A stretch of 5,821 nt of DNA, from positions 1 to 5,821 of the forward strand of contig JBEARL010000078.1 in NCBI GenBank assembly GCA_041163265.1, in the 5' to 3' direction. Under the pieces are notes generated by a model, which was not told the origin of the DNA, made no database searches, and saw only the letters and a list, made by a program, of their open reading frames with translations. Positions 1 through 5,649 of the stretch are shown here, piece by piece. The number at the start of each line of letters is the position of its first letter. The stretch's first letter is position 1. The position numbers and the translations under genes are program-made. Source of the DNA: CSBr16-57R1 sp041163265 (GTDB lineage: Bacteria > Actinomycetota > Nitriliruptoria > Nitriliruptorales > Nitriliruptoraceae).

Positions 1-716
1 TGCTTGTTTGCAGCTTTGTTTGCAGCAGCACGCTTTTCGCAGCATCGATTTTTTGGATAACATTTTGCGTTTTTTTGAAGCACTGCGTTCTTTGCAGCAC
101 GGTTTGGCAGTTTGTTTGCACGAGCTCTTGATGTCGTGTGTTGGCAGCACGACATTTCTGGTGTTTGGTGTGTGCAGCAGTGCAATTCACATTCCGGATG
201 CAGTGTCCGCATCCGCCGCAGCAGGTCCAGCCCGTCCTGCCAGTGCGGCGCCTCGCCGACCTTGTACAGCTCGTAGACCGGGACCGTCCGGCGGCCGGCG
301 GTGCAGGCGGCGGCGGAGGCCAGCACGGTCGCGGTCGTCCGGCGCTCATCCGCGAGCCGTGCGGCGAGGACGCCCGGCAGGCCGGCGGCCCGCCACTGCC
401 GCGCGAGGTAGGTCGGCGAGCCCGGGCCCGCGAACACCCAGGCGGCCTCGCCGACGGCGGCGAGGGCGACCTCCCGAGCGACCGTCCCGACGGCGTCCGC
501 GTCGCGGAGCGACACGACCCCGACCTCGCGCCCGACGTTGCGCGCGAAGTACTCGAGCGTGCGGTCGGTCAGCTCGTCGGCGTTCTCCTGGAACCCGTAG
601 GGCGTGTCGACGACGACCGCCGGACCGTCGCCGACGGCCGTGAGGATCCGCTGGTGGGTCGTGACCATCGTCGGGGTCGTCTCGCCCGAGCCCATCAGCA
701 CCAGCAGCCGCGTCAT
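1..716 (-). CDS. Peptidase S51/cyanophycinase-like protein, truncated
   Basis: The minus-strand frame is open from an ATG at 716 to the left edge (238 codons, no stop in the window). Residues 1-~168 match a family I recognise as S51-like (type 1 glutamine-amidotransferase fold). The signatures are MGSGETTPTM at residues 8-17, DTPYGFQENADEL at 37-49, FAGPGSPTY at 95-103, LASAAACTAG at 132-141 and PVYELYKVGE at 146-155. S134 occupies the place of the S51 nucleophile serine by my alignment. Family members I recall continue with a His/Asp-rich PHYDN-type segment; here this is replaced after DGLDLLRRM (161-169) by a Cys/Lys/Asn-rich sequence encoded by the AT-richer segment. The genuine part is therefore about 207-716. 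I chose the start at 716 over the ATG at 731, which overlaps the hydrolase stop, because AAGGAGG lies 5 bases before 716 and the family usually begins just ahead of the GSGET motif. Protease activity and substrate are unproven. Confidence 0.75.
   Translation of the reverse strand, partial: MTRLLVLMGSGETTPTMVTTHQRILTAVGDGPAVVVDTPYGFQENADELTDRTLEYFARNVGREVGVVSLRDADAVGTVAREVALAAVGEAAWVFAGPGSPTYLARQWRAAGLPGVLAARLADERRTTATVLASAAACTAGRRTVPVYELYKVGEAPHWQDGLDLLRRMRTLHPECELHCCTHQTPEMSCCQHTTSRARANKLPNRAAKNAVLQKNAKCYPKNRCCEKRAAANKAANK
3..26. repeat. Two tandem 12-bp units, (C/T)TTGTTTGCAGC
   Basis: Bases 3-14 and 15-26 are two adjacent 12-base units that differ only at their first base. A partial third copy, TTTGTTTGCA, lies at 111-120. 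Because 12 is a multiple of three, the plus frame starting at base 2 reads through as a short Leu-Cys-Leu-Gln repeat. The array is too short to name as a known repeat class. Confidence 0.6.
131..155. repeat. Perfect hairpin, 8-bp stem and 9-base loop
   Basis: ATGTCGTG at 131-138 is the exact reverse complement of CACGACAT at 148-155, with a 9-base loop. It lies inside the AT-richer segment. No T-tract follows that would make it a convincing terminator, and its role is unknown. Confidence 0.6.
195..215. repeat. Perfect hairpin at the composition break
   Basis: CGGATGC at 195-201 is the exact reverse complement of GCATCCG at 209-215, with a 7-base loop. It sits where base composition changes and where the S51-like protein loses its family character (around residue 170). 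Inverted repeats at a junction occur at recombination sites and also at strand-switch chimeras formed during DNA amplification. A 7-bp stem in GC-rich DNA can also arise by chance. Confidence 0.55.
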
Positions 717-721
717 CCCGT

Positions 722-728
722 CCTCCTT
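722..728 (-). promoter_or_regulatory. Ribosome-binding site AAGGAGG deciding the S51-like start
   Basis: AAGGAGG is read on the minus strand, with a 5-base spacer to the ATG at 716-714. It lies downstream of the alternative ATG at 731-729, so it favours the shorter protein. It overlaps the TGA of the upstream hydrolase at its first base, which suggests translational coupling of the two genes. Confidence 0.7.
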
Positions 729-1621
729 CATGCCGTCGCCGGCAGCGCGCCGCCCGTGGCCCACGTCCGCAGCAGGTCCGCGACGAGGTCCGGCGCCTCG
801 AGGTGCACGTCGTGGTCGCGTCCCGGCAGCCGGACGACGTCGAACGACGCACCGGCCCGCGCGGCGGCCGCGTCGAGCTGCTCCTCGGCCACGACGCCCC
901 GCGCGGTCCCGGTCACCGGCAGCATGAGGAACGGGACGCGGAGGTCCGCGACGCGCTCGAGCGGACGGTGGCCGTAGAGGTCCTCGACGATGCGGCGGTG
1001 ACGCTCGCGGGTCAGCACCGGCCGCGCCGCGTCGTCGGCGCCGGGACCGAGCCGGAAGTTCCCGAGCTGCGCGGCGGCGGCCCCGTCCGGCCAGCCGGCG
1101 GTCCGCGCCCGGAGGTGCGCCTCGATGGCGCCCCGCGTCAGCCCCTCGAAGGACGGTGGCGCCAGCGCGGCCCAGCAGGACGCGACGTCGGGGAACCGCG
1201 ACGAGAGGTCGATCAGCCCCCCGTCGACGCCGGCGACGCCGCGGACCGCGTCGGGTCGGCGGGCGCCGAGCTCGAGCACGACGTTGCCGCCCCAGGACTG
1301 CCCGACGGCGAACGGACGCTCGAGTCCCGCCGCGGCCGCGACGGCGACGAGGTCCTCGACGAGCGTCGCCAGGTCCAGGCGGTCCGACGCGTCCGACGCG
1401 CCGTGGGACCGCTGGTCGACGGCGACGACCGCATGGCCCGCGGCCGCGAGCCGCGCCGCCACCCCGTCCCACATCCGGGCGTTGGACGCGAGGCCGTGCA
1501 CCAGGAGGAAGGGCGGGGCCGCGGGGTCGGTGCCCGGCGCGGGATCCGTGCGCCGGACGCTCAGCGCGACGCCGTCCGCGACCGGGACGCGCAGCACGGC
1601 CGGAGCGCTCAGCGTCATCAC
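728..1621 (-). CDS. Alpha/beta hydrolase
   Basis: This is a 297-residue (or 296 from the second codon) soluble alpha/beta-hydrolase-fold enzyme of typical length for the family. FLLVHGLASNARMW at residues 38-51 carries the oxyanion HG pair. VDQRSHGASD at 68-77 is the usual loop after strand 4. GQSWGG at 107-112 is the nucleophile elbow with S109, with Gln in place of the more common His. GRDHDVHLE at 267-275 supplies the catalytic His, probably H270. The usual Asp after strand 7 is not evident (PVTGTARG at 235-242); D133, in GVDGG after strand 6, may be the acid instead. The frame opens with GTG at 1621 followed directly by ATG at 1618; a run of five G lies just upstream, so either could be the start and 1618 has the better spacing. 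Esterase, lactonase and C-C bond hydrolase are all possible; the substrate is unknown. The stop lies 11 bases before the S51-like start, suggesting an operon. Confidence 0.9.
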   Translation of the reverse strand: MMTLSAPAVLRVPVADGVALSVRRTDPAPGTDPAAPPFLLVHGLASNARMWDGVAARLAAAGHAVVAVDQRSHGASDASDRLDLATLVEDLVAVAAAAGLERPFAVGQSWGGNVVLELGARRPDAVRGVAGVDGGLIDLSSRFPDVASCWAALAPPSFEGLTRGAIEAHLRARTAGWPDGAAAAQLGNFRLGPGADDAARPVLTRERHRRIVEDLYGHRPLERVADLRVPFLMLPVTGTARGVVAEEQLDAAAARAGASFDVVRLPGRDHDVHLEAPDLVADLLRTWATGGALPATA

Positions 1622-1785
1622 CGGCCCCCGTCGCGCCGCGGTCGGGGCGAGGGTACGAGCGGCCGGCGGGACCCGTCCGCGAGAGCCCGCCGCGAGGACC
1701 CCGTGAGCGGGGCGAGAACCGCCGTCCGTACCTCTCCCCCGCGTGACGGCGGCCCTCCCGTGGCCCCGCCCCGCGTGAGGTCCCC
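1622..1785. other. Divergent intergenic region, presumed to hold both promoters
   Basis: These 164 bases separate the leftward hydrolase pair from the rightward gene set, so promoters for both directions should lie here. I see no convincing -35/-10 pair. There is a small perfect hairpin, CCCCG-TGAG-CGGGG, at 1699-1712. Similar words (C/G)CGTGAG(G/C) recur at 1701-1708, 1773-1780 and, overlapping the start codon, 1784-1791; at this base composition they may be chance. Confidence 0.5.
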
Positions 1786-2526
1786 GTGAGGTTCAGCTCC
1801 ACCGCCTTCGTGCTGACGGTCCTGGCGATCGCCGTCGCCGGCGTCGTCCTGGCCTTCACGGCCCCGTCACCGCTGCGCACCTCGATGGCCGGCGCCGCCC
1901 CGGCGGCGGTCGACGCGGCGACGGACGGCGACCCCAGCTGCGGCGGGCTCGGCCTGCCGTTCGCCAGCGACGTGCTCGAGGTCGCCGCGGGCCGCGTCGT
2001 CGGCACGCCCCCGCCGGGCGTGGCGCTGACCGTCGACCCGGGCGGGCGGACCGTGGCGTGGGCGGCGGCGTTCCCGCTGCACGCGGTCCTCGTCGGCGCC
2101 GGTGGCCGCGTGCACGTCTACGCGTACGAGCCGCCGCTGACCCGCGACGCGGGCCTGTCGGCACCGCGCGACGGCGGCGGGCTGCCGGTCCGGATCGACC
2201 GTGTGCTCGTGTGCTGGACCGCCGACGGCGTCGAGGTCGCGTGGTGCCCACCGGGGTTCTGGGCCTCGCCGGCGAGCGAGGCGGCGTGGCGCGCGGCCGG
2301 CGTCGCCCCGGACGAGCGGTTCTCGGCGCGGTTCGGCGTCGAGCCGCCGCGGTCGGCCGTCGCCCGCGATCTCGGCGCGCCGCTCAGCCCGACGCTGCGC
2401 CAGGTCCTCGTCGCGCCGCAGTGGTACGGCGCCGATGCGGCCGACCTCGTCGCGGACCTGCTCAGCGACCGCCATCCGGGCGTGACGTTCGCCGGCGCCC
2501 GCCTCGCCGACGCCTGCCCGCTCTGA
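1786..2526 (+). CDS. Secreted or membrane-anchored protein with CPPGFW-type module, function unknown
   Basis: This 246-residue protein starts at a GTG with GAGG (1777-1780) 5 bases upstream. Residues 7-25 (FVLTVLAIAVAGVVLAFTA) form one hydrophobic segment, a signal peptide or N-terminal anchor, so the rest should face outside. Two modules follow that I recognise as recurring together in extracellular bacterial proteins. Module one (about 52-144) has the pattern V-x-W, then AVLVGAGGRVHVYAYEP at 100-116, a DAGLSAP turn at 121-127, and VLVCW at 140-144. Related proteins read like VDAVIVKGG, NVYVYDP, GLHAP and FCY at these places. Module two (154-244) starts CPPGFW and resembles domains that begin CTPGFWKNH, followed by Trp, Phe-rich and LSPTLRQVL segments and a closing C244. 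The four cysteines C52, C143, C154 and C244 could form disulfides. No catalytic motif is visible, and the biochemical role is unknown even for relatives I recall. Confidence 0.85.
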   Translation: MRFSSTAFVLTVLAIAVAGVVLAFTAPSPLRTSMAGAAPAAVDAATDGDPSCGGLGLPFASDVLEVAAGRVVGTPPPGVALTVDPGGRTVAWAAAFPLHAVLVGAGGRVHVYAYEPPLTRDAGLSAPRDGGGLPVRIDRVLVCWTADGVEVAWCPPGFWASPASEAAWRAAGVAPDERFSARFGVEPPRSAVARDLGAPLSPTLRQVLVAPQWYGADAADLVADLLSDRHPGVTFAGARLADACPL

Positions 2527-2540
2527 GCCGCCGCCCGCCC

Positions 2541-2546
2541 GAGGAG
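2541..2546 (+). promoter_or_regulatory. Ribosome-binding site GAGGAG for the glycosyltransferase
   Basis: GAGGAG has a 5-base spacer to the GTG at 2552 and lies in the 25-bp gap after the secreted-protein stop. It supports the GTG start, whose product begins MRILQIAPPW, the normal N-terminal strand of this enzyme family. Confidence 0.75.
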
Positions 2547-2551
2547 CAGCC

Positions 2552-3634
2552 GTGCGCATCCTGCAGATCGCCCCGCCGTGGTTCCCCGTCCCGCCGCGCG
2601 GGTACGGCGGCATCGAGTGGATCGTGTCGTCGCTGGCCGACGGGCTGACCGATCTCGGCCACGAGGTGACGCTGGTCGCGAACGGGGACAGCGAGACCCG
2701 GGCCGAACTGGTCAGCGTGTACGACGCCTCGACGCCGCACCGGCTCGGCGACGTCTGGATGGAGGCGGCGCACGCCGTCGCCGCCTACCTGCGCGCCGGC
2801 GACGTCGACGTGGTGCACGACCACACCGGCGTCATCGGCCCGGCGATCGCGGCGGCCGGCGGCCTGCGCGTCCCGGTGGTGAACACGCTCCACGGCCCGT
2901 GGACGCGCGACAACACGGTGCTGTACCGCGCGATCTCGCGCCACGTCGCGCTCACGGCGATCAGCCACGACCAGGCGGGACGCGCGCCGGACGGGGTCCG
3001 CGTCTCCGCCGTCGTGCACAACGGCATCGAGACCGACGCCTACACCGTCGGCCTGCACCGCGAGGACTTCCTGCTGTTCGTCGGCCGCGCCTCGCACGAG
3101 AAGGGCCCCGAGATCGCCGTCGAGGTCGCGCGGCGGCTGGGCATGCCGCTGGTCCTCGCGATGAAGGTGAACGAACCGGCCGAGCACCGCTACCTCGCTC
3201 AGGTGGTCCGGCCGGCGATGGCCGGGGCGGACGTCGAGCTGCGCACCGCGGTCGGCCACGACGCGAAGGTCGACCTGATGGGTCGCGCCCGCGCGGTGCT
3301 GGTCCCCATCGGCTGGGACGAGCCCTTCGGCCTGGTGATGGCCGAGGCCGCCGCCTGCGGCGCGCCGGTCGTGGCGTTCCGCCGTGGCGCCGCGCCCGAG
3401 CTGGTCTTCGACCGCGTCACCGGCCGGCTCGTCGCACCAGGCGACGTCGACGCGATGACCGAGGCGGTCGGCGAGGTCGACGGCATCGATCCCCTCGCCT
3501 GCCGCGCCTGGGCCGAGGGCCGGTTCTCGGCCCGACGGATGGTGCAGCGCTACCTGCGGATGTACGAGGAGATGGCATGGCCGATCTCGGCCCCCTCAGC
3601 GAGGTTCTTTGCGTCCGGGGGGACGCGTTCGTGA
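2552..3634 (+). CDS. Family 4 glycosyltransferase (GT-B fold)
   Basis: This 360-residue cytosolic or membrane-associated enzyme would transfer a sugar from an activated donor with retention of configuration, as is known for GT4. Residues 1-~165 are the acceptor domain: MRILQIAPPWFP, then RGYGGIEW at 16-23, DVVHDHTG at 86-93 and LHGPW at 113-117. VVHNGIE at 154-160 leads into the donor domain, with FVGRASHEKGP at 176-186. The donor-site signature is EPFGLVMAEAAACGAPVV at 257-274, with the E-x7-E pair E257 and E265. RGAAPELV follows at 278-285. The last ~19 residues (342-360) are encoded in the overlap with the next gene and look like non-conserved tail. Donor and acceptor cannot be read from the sequence. 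Tight coupling to a debranching-type glucosidase hints at alpha-glucan or trehalose-like chemistry, but this is inference. Confidence 0.92.
   Translation: MRILQIAPPWFPVPPRGYGGIEWIVSSLADGLTDLGHEVTLVANGDSETRAELVSVYDASTPHRLGDVWMEAAHAVAAYLRAGDVDVVHDHTGVIGPAIAAAGGLRVPVVNTLHGPWTRDNTVLYRAISRHVALTAISHDQAGRAPDGVRVSAVVHNGIETDAYTVGLHREDFLLFVGRASHEKGPEIAVEVARRLGMPLVLAMKVNEPAEHRYLAQVVRPAMAGADVELRTAVGHDAKVDLMGRARAVLVPIGWDEPFGLVMAEAAACGAPVVAFRRGAAPELVFDRVTGRLVAPGDVDAMTEAVGEVDGIDPLACRAWAEGRFSARRMVQRYLRMYEEMAWPISAPSARFFASGGTRS
3566..3571 (+). promoter_or_regulatory. Ribosome-binding site GAGGAG for the debranching-type glucosidase
   Basis: GAGGAG has a 5-base spacer to the ATG at 3577, the same motif and spacing as before the glycosyltransferase. 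It lies inside the glycosyltransferase reading frame, where it encodes the two Glu of MYEEM. It decides the start at 3577 rather than the in-frame GTG/ATG at 3631/3634. Confidence 0.75.
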
Positions 3635-5649
3635 TGTCCAGCGCGACCGGGGACATCGTCCCCGGCGGCGACCAGGGCTTCTACGACCGCGACACCCGGT
3701 TCCTGAACCGCCTCGAGCTGCTCGTCGACGGCCGCCCGCCGATCCATCTGGCCGCGGTCTCGACGGGCGGCGACAGCGCCATGTTCCACGCCTGTCTCCC
3801 CCCGGCCCGCCCGGGCGAGATCGACCCCACCGTGTCCGTGATCCGTCGGCGGGTCGTCAACGGCGGGCTGAGCGACGAGGTCGTGTTCCGCAACGCGTCG
3901 GCCCGACCCGTCGAGCTTCGGGTCGCTGTGCACGTCGGGACGGACTTCGCCTACGTCCAGGAGGTCAAGCACGGCAAGGTGCTCCCGCAGACGCCGGCCG
4001 CGGCCTCGGACGCGACGGTCCGCCTGCACCGCCGCGACGGCGACGAGTGGACCCGCGTCGCGATGACGGACGGCGTCGCGGAGGACGACCTGCTCATGAC
4101 GACCGTCGTGCTGCCCGGACGCGGCGAGGCGGTGGTCCTCATCGAGGCCGAGGCGTCGTCCTCGCACGCGGGGAACGTCACGCGCACCCCGCGGGTCCGT
4201 GCGCCGGGTGGGACCGGCGTCGCGTCCCGAGCGACGACCCGGACGACCGTCGACTGCTCGGACGGTCGGCTGCGCCAGCTGATCGACCGCTCGCTGCGCG
4301 ACCTCGCCTCGCTCGACCAGCGCGACCCCGAGTCGCCGTCGGACCGGTACGCGGCCGCCGGAAGCCCGTGGTTCCTCACGCTGTTCGGACGCGACGCGCT
4401 CTGGACCGCGTTCATGGCGCTGCCGTTCGACCCCGAGCTCGCGCGCGGGACGCTGCGCGTGCTCGCGCGCCGGCAGGGCGTGGACGAGGACCCGGTGAGC
4501 GAGGAGCAGCCCGGCAAGATCGTGCACGAGGTCCGGTACGGCGCCCTCTCGAGCCGCGGCGACCTGCCCGACCGCTACTACGGCTCGGTCGACGCGACCC
4601 CGCTGTTCGTCGTGCTCGCCCACGAGGCGTGGCGGTGGGGGCTCGGCGACGCGGACCTCTCCGACCTGATGCCGCACGTCGAGGCGGCGCTGGGGTGGAT
4701 GCGGGACTTCGGCGACGTCGACGGCGACGGGTTCCTCGAGTACGCGCGGCACGACCGCACCGGCGGGAGGCTCGCGAACCAGGGCTGGAAGGACTCGGGC
4801 GACGGCATCCGCTTCGCCGACGGCCGGAACGCCGCCGCGCCGATCGCGCTCTCGGAGGTCCAGGGCTACGCCTACGCGGCGGCGATCCGCGGCGCCGAGC
4901 TGCTCGATCATGCGGGCCGGCCCGGCGGTGACGAGTGGCGGAGGTGGGCGGCCGAGGTCCGACGCCGGTTCCGCGAGGAGTTCTGGGTCGAGGACGCGCT
5001 CGGCCCTTACCCGGCCATCGCGCTCGACGAGCACAACCGCCCCGTCGACGGGCCGGCCTCGAACATGGGCCACCTGCTGATGACCGGCATCCTCGACGCG
5101 AGCGAGTCGGCGCGCGTCGCGCAGCGGCTCGCGCATCCGTCGCTCGCGTCGGGCTGGGGCCTGCGCACGCTCGCGACGACGTCGGTGGGGTTCAACCCGC
5201 TCTCCTACCACTGCGGCACCGTCTGGCCGCACGACACGGCGATCGCCGTCTGGGGTCTGGCGCGGTCAGGTCGCGGCGCCGAGTCGCTGCAGCTGGCGCG
5301 CGGACTCGTCGGCGCCGCGCCGTGGTTCGACTACCGCCTGCCCGAGCTGTTCGCCGGGTTCGCGGCCGAGGACACCGTCACCCCCGTCCCGTACCCGGCG
5401 GCCTGCCGTCCGCAGGCGTGGGCGGCGGCCAGCTCGCTGCTGGTGCTGCGCGCGCTGCTCGGGATCGAGGCCGACGTCCCGCACGGGGCGCTGACGCTGC
5501 GGCCGCTGGCACCGCTGCCGTGCGAGCGCATCGAGCTGGTCGGGCTGCGGGTCGCGGGTGGGACCGTCGACGTGACGGTCGACGAGGGCGCCGTCGCGGT
5601 CCAGGTGCACGACGCCGGTGTGAAGGTCGCGATCGAGGCCCAGCGATGA
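3577..5649 (+). CDS. Amylo-alpha-1,6-glucosidase / glycogen-debranching-type glycoside hydrolase
   Basis: This 690-residue protein has no signal peptide, so it is probably cytosolic. Residues ~8-205 form the N-terminal beta domain found in bacterial debranching-type enzymes, with GDAFVMSSATGDIVPGG at 15-31 and GFYDRDTRFLNRLEL at 34-48. Residues ~230-630 form the (alpha/alpha)6-barrel catalytic domain: GSPWFLTLFGRDALWT at 262-277, VDGDGFLEY at 381-389, NQGWKDSGDG at 401-410, HCGTVWPHDTA at 545-555, PELFAGF at 589-595 and PVPYPAACRPQAW at 603-615. By analogy with related alpha-toroid glucosidases, D406 is a candidate general acid and E590 a candidate base; neither is proven. A short C-terminal beta domain follows (~633-690). 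The family hydrolyses alpha-glucosidic bonds, with alpha-1,6 branch removal the usual annotation, but many members have untested substrates. The start lies inside the glycosyltransferase gene (58-base overlap) and is chosen because the family domain begins before the later in-frame start codons. Confidence 0.9.
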   Translation: MADLGPLSEVLCVRGDAFVMSSATGDIVPGGDQGFYDRDTRFLNRLELLVDGRPPIHLAAVSTGGDSAMFHACLPPARPGEIDPTVSVIRRRVVNGGLSDEVVFRNASARPVELRVAVHVGTDFAYVQEVKHGKVLPQTPAAASDATVRLHRRDGDEWTRVAMTDGVAEDDLLMTTVVLPGRGEAVVLIEAEASSSHAGNVTRTPRVRAPGGTGVASRATTRTTVDCSDGRLRQLIDRSLRDLASLDQRDPESPSDRYAAAGSPWFLTLFGRDALWTAFMALPFDPELARGTLRVLARRQGVDEDPVSEEQPGKIVHEVRYGALSSRGDLPDRYYGSVDATPLFVVLAHEAWRWGLGDADLSDLMPHVEAALGWMRDFGDVDGDGFLEYARHDRTGGRLANQGWKDSGDGIRFADGRNAAAPIALSEVQGYAYAAAIRGAELLDHAGRPGGDEWRRWAAEVRRRFREEFWVEDALGPYPAIALDEHNRPVDGPASNMGHLLMTGILDASESARVAQRLAHPSLASGWGLRTLATTSVGFNPLSYHCGTVWPHDTAIAVWGLARSGRGAESLQLARGLVGAAPWFDYRLPELFAGFAAEDTVTPVPYPAACRPQAWAAASSLLVLRALLGIEADVPHGALTLRPLAPLPCERIELVGLRVAGGTVDVTVDEGAVAVQVHDAGVKVAIEAQR

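Larger units (their letters stand above)
1..205. other. AT-richer segment of foreign or chimeric origin
   Basis: This segment is about 47% G+C over bases 1-180 by hand count, against roughly 75% in the rest of the window, and the change is abrupt around bases 195-215. It is rich in T/G runs and in variants of TTTGCAGCA (near 7-14, 19-27, 91-99, 111-120 and 172-180). No gene family is recognised in it. Two frames stay open through it. One is the plus frame beginning at base 2, with many TTG and TTT codons. The other is the minus frame that continues the S51-like gene, where it gives a Cys/Lys/Asn/Ala-rich tail unlike any normal end of that family. It could be the end of an inserted element, a deletion junction, or an assembly or amplification chimera; the sequence alone does not decide. 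Confidence 0.7.

Noticed and set aside
1..205. CRISPR array or integron attC-type repeat
   Set aside because: The repeated words are short, degenerate and irregularly spaced, with no equal-length spacers and no paired R/L core boxes.
216..228. 13-base direct repeat CCGCAGCAGGTCC, second copy at 767-779
   Set aside because: Both copies encode Asp-Leu-Leu-Arg on the minus strand in two different proteins using the same preferred codons, so chance codon identity explains it without recombination.
1382..1399. Two tandem 9-bp units GTCCGACGC
   Set aside because: It encodes the small Ala-Ser-Asp repeat at residues 75-80 of the hydrolase, is in frame, and does not extend beyond two units.
1622..1785. 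Sigma-factor promoter around GAGAACC at 1714-1720
   Set aside because: It resembles an ECF-type -35 element only loosely and no matching -10 element is clear, so I do not call it.
803..1789. Plus-strand open frame of 328 codons across the hydrolase
   Set aside because: It is the shadow of the alpha/beta hydrolase, Arg/Gly-rich with no recognisable motif, and runs on through the intergenic region.
1867..2613. Minus-strand open frame of 248 codons opposite the secreted protein
   Set aside because: Arg/Ala/Gly-rich composition without a motif. The plus-strand gene has a signal segment, a ribosome-binding site and recognisable modules.
2578..3576. Upstream in-frame extension of the glucosidase to 1023 residues
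   Set aside because: These bases code the glycosyltransferase in another frame, and the extension reads as Arg/Gly/Pro-rich shadow. The ribosome-binding site and domain start place the real beginning at 3577.
3550..5232. Minus-strand open frame of 560 codons opposite the glucosidase
   Set aside because: It is antisense to a gene with clear family motifs. Its translation is Arg/Val/Ala/Asp-rich low-complexity sequence, as expected from the complement of GC-rich codons where stops are rare.
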